Source: Paracoccus zhejiangensis (GTDB taxonomy: Bacteria > Pseudomonadota > Alphaproteobacteria > Rhodobacterales > Rhodobacteraceae). Taken from it: a stretch of DNA of 64,000 bases. Of this stretch, positions 60,584 through 64,000 are shown piece by piece. Made by a program: the position numbers and the translations under genes. Positions within the stretch are counted from its first letter, which is position 1; every line of letters begins with the position of its first letter. The DNA lies in NCBI RefSeq assembly GCF_002847445.1, contig NZ_CP025430.1, positions 2,232,001 to 2,296,000 on the forward strand, written 5' to 3'. Below the pieces are notes generated by a model. That model ran no database searches. It saw only the letters and a list, made by a program, of their open reading frames with translations, and was not told where the DNA came from.

Positions 60584-61492
60584 ATGACTGCCACCACGAC
60601 AACCAGCCCGCCCGCCTGCCAGATCGTCTTCGTCACCGATCGGGGATTGCTGCGTCCTACCTTGGTCGCGATCTGGAGCCTGCTGCGTCACCTGTCGTGC
60701 CCCGCTGATCTGCATCTCTGGGGAGACGGTCTTGGCGACGCGGACTGGCAGGCCGTTCACCGCGTGGCTGAGACCGGCGGCAAGGCATCCCTGCAGTCTC
60801 GCGCCATCGACCCGACCGAACTGGCAGGGGCCGGAAGTCCCGCCGCGCATATCTCGGCCGCCGCGATGGGGCGACTGTTCATCCCGCGCCATCTGTCGGG
60901 TCGCGTGCTCTATATCGACGGCGACACGCTGATCACGGGCGATGTAGCACCCCTGTTCGATTTGCCGCTGTTACCCGGCGAACGCATCGGTGCCGCGCGG
61001 GACTATGTGACCGCGGAATGGCTGGCGGGAGGCCGGCTGAACGACCGCCGCAGGCAGCGTCTTGCGGCGCTGGAAAAGCACATGGACCCGCGTGGCTATT
61101 TCAACTCCGGCGTCCTCTTGATGGATTGCGATGCCATCCGGGCCGAGCCCGACCTGCAAGCGCGGCTGGAGGATGTCGCCGCCGCGACCGCGACGGACTG
61201 GGGCGATCAGGACCATCTGAATTTCCTGTTCTCGGGTCGGACGCATCTGCTGAACCCCGCCTGGAACTCGTCCTGGCAGCGCAGCCCGGCGCAGCGGCGC
61301 TTTGCCAAGAAGCTGGGAGGTGAGGTCGAGGAAACCCGCGACCTGCCCGACGCGATCATCCATTACCACGGCCCGAAGAAGCCGTGGAAAGCGCCGCGCT
61401 ATGATCTGTGGTCGGCACGCGCGCGGGCGGTTCTTCGCTATCGCAGGGAACTCGGCAGCTTCATCACCGCATTCCCCGACCTCGCACCCTGA
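60584..61492 (+). CDS. Glycosyltransferase family 8 protein
   Basis: This 302-residue protein has the GT8 fold. The manganese-binding DxD is 'YIDGDTL' (Asp112 and Asp114). Other motifs are 'MGRLFIPRHLSGRVLYIDGD', in part, 'YFNSGVLLMDCDAI', 'TDWGDQDHLNFLF' and 'IIHYHGPKKPW', typical of LPS galactosyl- and glucosyltransferases. AAGGG precedes the ATG. It is separated from the MptE-like gene by 24 bases. Its 3' end shares the terminator hairpin with pnp. Confidence 0.88.
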   Translation: MTATTTTSPPACQIVFVTDRGLLRPTLVAIWSLLRHLSCPADLHLWGDGLGDADWQAVHRVAETGGKASLQSRAIDPTELAGAGSPAAHISAAAMGRLFIPRHLSGRVLYIDGDTLITGDVAPLFDLPLLPGERIGAARDYVTAEWLAGGRLNDRRRQRLAALEKHMDPRGYFNSGVLLMDCDAIRAEPDLQARLEDVAAATATDWGDQDHLNFLFSGRTHLLNPAWNSSWQRSPAQRRFAKKLGGEVEETRDLPDAIIHYHGPKKPWKAPRYDLWSARARAVLRYRRELGSFITAFPDLAP

Positions 61493-61515
61493 AGCCGACG
61501 GCATCGCCAACTAAA

Positions 61516-61541
61516 AAGCCCCGGCGCTCAGGCCGGGGCTT
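61516..61541 (-). terminator. Rho-independent terminator of pnp
   Basis: Arms AAGCCCCGGC and GCCGGGGCTT form a perfect 10-pair stem with a 6-base loop. On the minus strand it is followed by TTTTTA. It lies 24 bases beyond the pnp stop and may also serve the convergent glycosyltransferase gene. Confidence 0.9.
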
Positions 61542-61564
61542 CCTATCTGGTCAGAAACAACCGA

Positions 61565-63706
61565 TCACTCGGCGGTTTCTTCCTTCTTCTCGGCGATCTC
61601 TTCGCCGGTCTCCTGGTCAACCATCTTCATGCCAAGGCGCACCTTGCCACGGTCGTCGAAGCCCAGCAGCTTGACCTTCACTTCCTGACCTTCCTTCAGC
61701 ACTTCCGAAGGATGGCCCAGACGCTTGTTGGCGATCTGGCTGACATGCACGAGACCGTCGCGCTTGCCGAAGAAGTTCACGAAGGCGCCGAAATCGACCA
61801 GCTTCACCACCTTGCCGGTGTAGACATGGCCTTCCTCCGGCTCGGCCACGATCGAATAGATCATGTCATAGGCCTTCTTGATCGAATCGGCATTGGCCGA
61901 GGCGATCTTGATGACGCCGTCGTCGTTGATGTCGACCTTGGCACCCGAAACCTCGACGATCTCGCGGATGACCTTGCCGCCCGAGCCGATCACTTCACGG
62001 ATCTTGTCGGTCGGGATGGACATGGTCTCGATGCGCGGGGCATGGGCCGAGAACTCGCGGCGACCTTCGGTCAGGGCATGGGCCATCTCGCCCAGGATGT
62101 GCATCCGGCCGTCCTTGGCTTGCGCCAGGGCCTGCTCCATGATCGCCGGCGTGATGCCCGCAACCTTGATGTCCATCTGCAGCGAGGTGATGCCCTCGGC
62201 GGTGCCGGCAACCTTGAAGTCCATGTCGCCCAGGTGATCTTCATCACCCAGGATGTCGGTCAGGACCGCGTATTTGCCGTCATCTTCCAGGATCAGGCCC
62301 ATTGCCACGCCGGCAACCGGCGCCTTCAGCGGCACGCCCGCATCCATCATCGACAGCGAACCGCCGCAGACCGAAGCCATCGAGGACGAGCCGTTCGACT
62401 CGGTGATCTCGCTGACAACGCGGATGGTATAGGGGAAGTCGGTCGCCGCCGGCAGAACCGCCTGCAGCGCACGCCAGGCCAGCTTGCCATGGCCGATCTC
62501 GCGACGTCCGGGCGAACCCACGCGGCCAACCTCGCCGACCGAATAGGGCGGGAAGTTGTAGTGCAGCAGGAAGTTCGAGCGGAAATTGCCGTGCAGGGCG
62601 TCGATGATCTGTTCGTCATCGCCGGTGCCCAGCGTGGTCACGACCAGCGCCTGAGTTTCACCGCGGGTGAACAGGGCCGAGCCGTGGGTGCGCGGCAGGA
62701 AGCCAACCTCGGCGTCGATGCCGCGGACGGTCTTGGTGTCGCGACCGTCGATGCGGGCGCCACCCGAGATGATGTCACCGCGCAGGATCGCCGATTCCAG
62801 CTTCTTCAGGGCCGAACCCAGATTGGCGTCGGCCAGCTCGTCCTCGTTAAGTCCGGCGACGATGGTTTCGCGCACGGCCTGAATGGCATCGCGACGCTCA
62901 CCCTTGTCCTTGATGGCATAGGCGGCCCGCATGCCGGTCTCGCCCAGACCCTTCACCCGAGCATACAGCGCGCTGTAATCCGGCGCCTGATAGTCGAAAG
63001 GCTCTTTCGCGGCGTCTTCGGCGAAGTCGATGATCAGGTCGATGACCGGCTGCATCTGCTCGTGGCCGAACTTGACCGCGCCCAGCATCTCTTCCTCGGT
63101 CAGCTCATAGGCTTCCGATTCGACCATCATCACCGCGTCCTTGGTGCCGGCGACAACCAGATCGAGACGCTGCTCGGGGTTGTTGCGCAGCTGGTCCATG
63201 TCCTGAACTTCCGGGTTCAGAACATATTCGCCATTGGCGAAGCCGACGCGCGCCGCACCGATCGGACCCATGAAGGGCACGCCGGAAATGGTCAGCGCCG
63301 CCGAGGCCGCGATCATCGCCACGATATCCGGGTCATTGACCAGGTCGTGAGACAGCACGGTGCACATCACCAGGACTTCGTTCTTGAAGCCCTTGACAAA
63401 CAGCGGACGGCAGGGACGGTCGATCAGGCGGGCGGTCAGCGTTTCCTTTTCGGTCGGCCGCGCCTCGCGCTTGAAGAACCCGCCGGGCACCTTGCCGGCG
63501 GCATAGTATTTTTCCTGGTAGTGCACGGTCAGCGGGAAGAAATCCTGCCCCGGCTTGGGTTCCTTGGCGAAGGTCACGTTGGCCATGACGCTGGTCTCGC
63601 CCAGGGTGGCGATGACGCTGCCGTCGGCCTGACGCGCAACCTTGCCCGTCTCCAGCGTGAGCGTTTCCTGGCCCCACTGGATCGATTTTTTCACTTCATC
63701 AAACAT
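61565..63706 (-). CDS. pnp: Polyribonucleotide nucleotidyltransferase (PNPase)
   Basis: This 713-residue protein has the full PNPase layout. Two RNase PH domains span about residues 1-215 and 300-530, with '[15 protein letters not shown]', '[11 protein letters not shown]', '[18 protein letters not shown]' and '[15 protein letters not shown]'. A KH domain ('[16 protein letters not shown]') and an S1 RNA-binding domain ('[15 protein letters not shown]') follow. It degrades RNA 3' to 5' with phosphate. AGAGGAAA precedes the ATG. rpsO, its usual upstream neighbour, is not visible within the 294 bases to the window end. Confidence 0.97.
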   Translation of the reverse strand: MFDEVKKSIQWGQETLTLETGKVARQADGSVIATLGETSVMANVTFAKEPKPGQDFFPLTVHYQEKYYAAGKVPGGFFKREARPTEKETLTARLIDRPCRPLFVKGFKNEVLVMCTVLSHDLVNDPDIVAMIAASAALTISGVPFMGPIGAARVGFANGEYVLNPEVQDMDQLRNNPEQRLDLVVAGTKDAVMMVESEAYELTEEEMLGAVKFGHEQMQPVIDLIIDFAEDAAKEPFDYQAPDYSALYARVKGLGETGMRAAYAIKDKGERRDAIQAVRETIVAGLNEDELADANLGSALKKLESAILRGDIISGGARIDGRDTKTVRGIDAEVGFLPRTHGSALFTRGETQALVVTTLGTGDDEQIIDALHGNFRSNFLLHYNFPPYSVGEVGRVGSPGRREIGHGKLAWRALQAVLPAATDFPYTIRVVSEITESNGSSSMASVCGGSLSMMDAGVPLKAPVAGVAMGLILEDDGKYAVLTDILGDEDHLGDMDFKVAGTAEGITSLQMDIKVAGITPAIMEQALAQAKDGRMHILGEMAHALTEGRREFSAHAPRIETMSIPTDKIREVIGSGGKVIREIVEVSGAKVDINDDGVIKIASANADSIKKAYDMIYSIVAEPEEGHVYTGKVVKLVDFGAFVNFFGKRDGLVHVSQIANKRLGHPSEVLKEGQEVKVKLLGFDDRGKVRLGMKMVDQETGEEIAEKKEETAE

Positions 63707-63939
63707 CTTGTTTCCTCTAGGCGCGCACCAGCCCTCTGGCCGCGCCGTTCATATGGCGGCCCCATTGCCACCCTTCGCGCCCCGAATCCTTAAGCGTCGC
63801 CCCGGGGCCGGGCGCTACGTCACAGATTGGGGGCGTTTACAGGAAAAGCGGGGGTGTGGGAAGGGGGATCGGAGCATACACACCGGGCTACTTGTCCATT
63901 TGCCGAGATAATGTTCCGTTCAAATCTCGAAAATCTGCA
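63707..63939. other. Intergenic region upstream of pnp
   Basis: No gene is recognised here. The first half is GC-rich; from about 63870 the sequence becomes clearly AT-richer. Confidence 0.5.
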
Positions 63940-64000
63940 CTACTCTTTCCACTTAGATAGCTGCTTCTTCATGTGGTCACTCGGTAGATCGCCAAGAAAA
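63940..64000 (-). CDS. Possible C-terminus of a partial gene entering from the right
   Basis: On the minus strand a frame is open from the window edge to a TAG at 63940-63942, reading '...FLGDLPSDHMKKQLSKWKE'. The hydrophilic, Lys-rich ending and normal composition look protein-like, and the sequence is lower in GC than the core. Only about 19 codons are visible, so no function can be given and chance is possible. Confidence 0.3.
   Translation of the reverse strand, partial: FLGDLPSDHMKKQLSKWKE

Noticed and set aside
61712..63793. A 693-codon open frame on the plus strand
   Set aside because: Antisense shadow of pnp, with no domain and unnatural composition.

Overview
This window is a high-GC chromosomal segment from an alphaproteobacterium, almost certainly Rhodobacterales and most like Paracoccus or a close relative. 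The clues are the gene order rsfS-rlmH-gpmI-envC-ctpA-rppH, the style of the leuC/leuD and pnp regions, catecholate siderophore genes of the kind expected for Paracoccus, and GC-rich intergenic repeats. No rRNA, tRNA or CRISPR array was recognised.

Layout. 1-3.5 kb: the end of a lytic transglycosylase, then a GntR regulator divergent from a hydantoin/allantoin-type racemase and an NCS1 transporter, with a perfect palindrome between them. 3.5-11.4 kb: a minus-strand housekeeping block (ProC-like reductase, rppH, ctpA, envC, gpmI, rlmH, rsfS, mscS). rsfS appears to start at CTG. 11.7-15.7 kb: leuC and leuD, separated by an opposite-strand membrane-protein gene, then an endonuclease/exonuclease/phosphatase-fold protein. 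15.9-28.6 kb: the most interesting region, an orphan type VI secretion island. It holds VgrG, an Eag (DUF1795) chaperone and a 1572-residue PAAR-RHS effector with a WHH-type nuclease tip, followed by about 5.6 kb of lower-GC DNA carrying an immunity-gene array. In the array a three-gene module (about 100 aa acidic protein, 267 aa protein, DUF4303 protein) occurs twice. One copy is broken by an IS transposase remnant. Between the copies lie a displaced toxin tip, a zinc-ribbon immunity candidate and a decayed immunity pseudogene.

28.6-41.2 kb: an iron-acquisition locus. A TonB-dependent receptor is followed by entC-entB-entA, a free-standing aryl carrier protein with entE, a stand-alone VibH-like condensation enzyme, a DUF2218 protein and a complete FecBCD-type ABC importer. 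There is no large NRPS in the locus, so the simplest product is a bis-(2,3-dihydroxybenzoyl) polyamine. A 12-base motif is shared by two of the promoters, with related sites at the receptor.

41.5-47.3 kb: a flagellar operon motB-flgE-flgK-flgL-flgI. 47.4-55.9 kb: a Liv-type ABC importer encoded together with two different acyl/aryl-CoA ligases, which suggests uptake and CoA activation of a carboxylic acid. 56-64 kb: a DMT exporter, a DUF488 protein, an aldehyde dehydrogenase divergent from a 1-Cys peroxiredoxin, two surface-glycan genes, pnp with a clear terminator, and a possible partial low-GC gene at the right edge.
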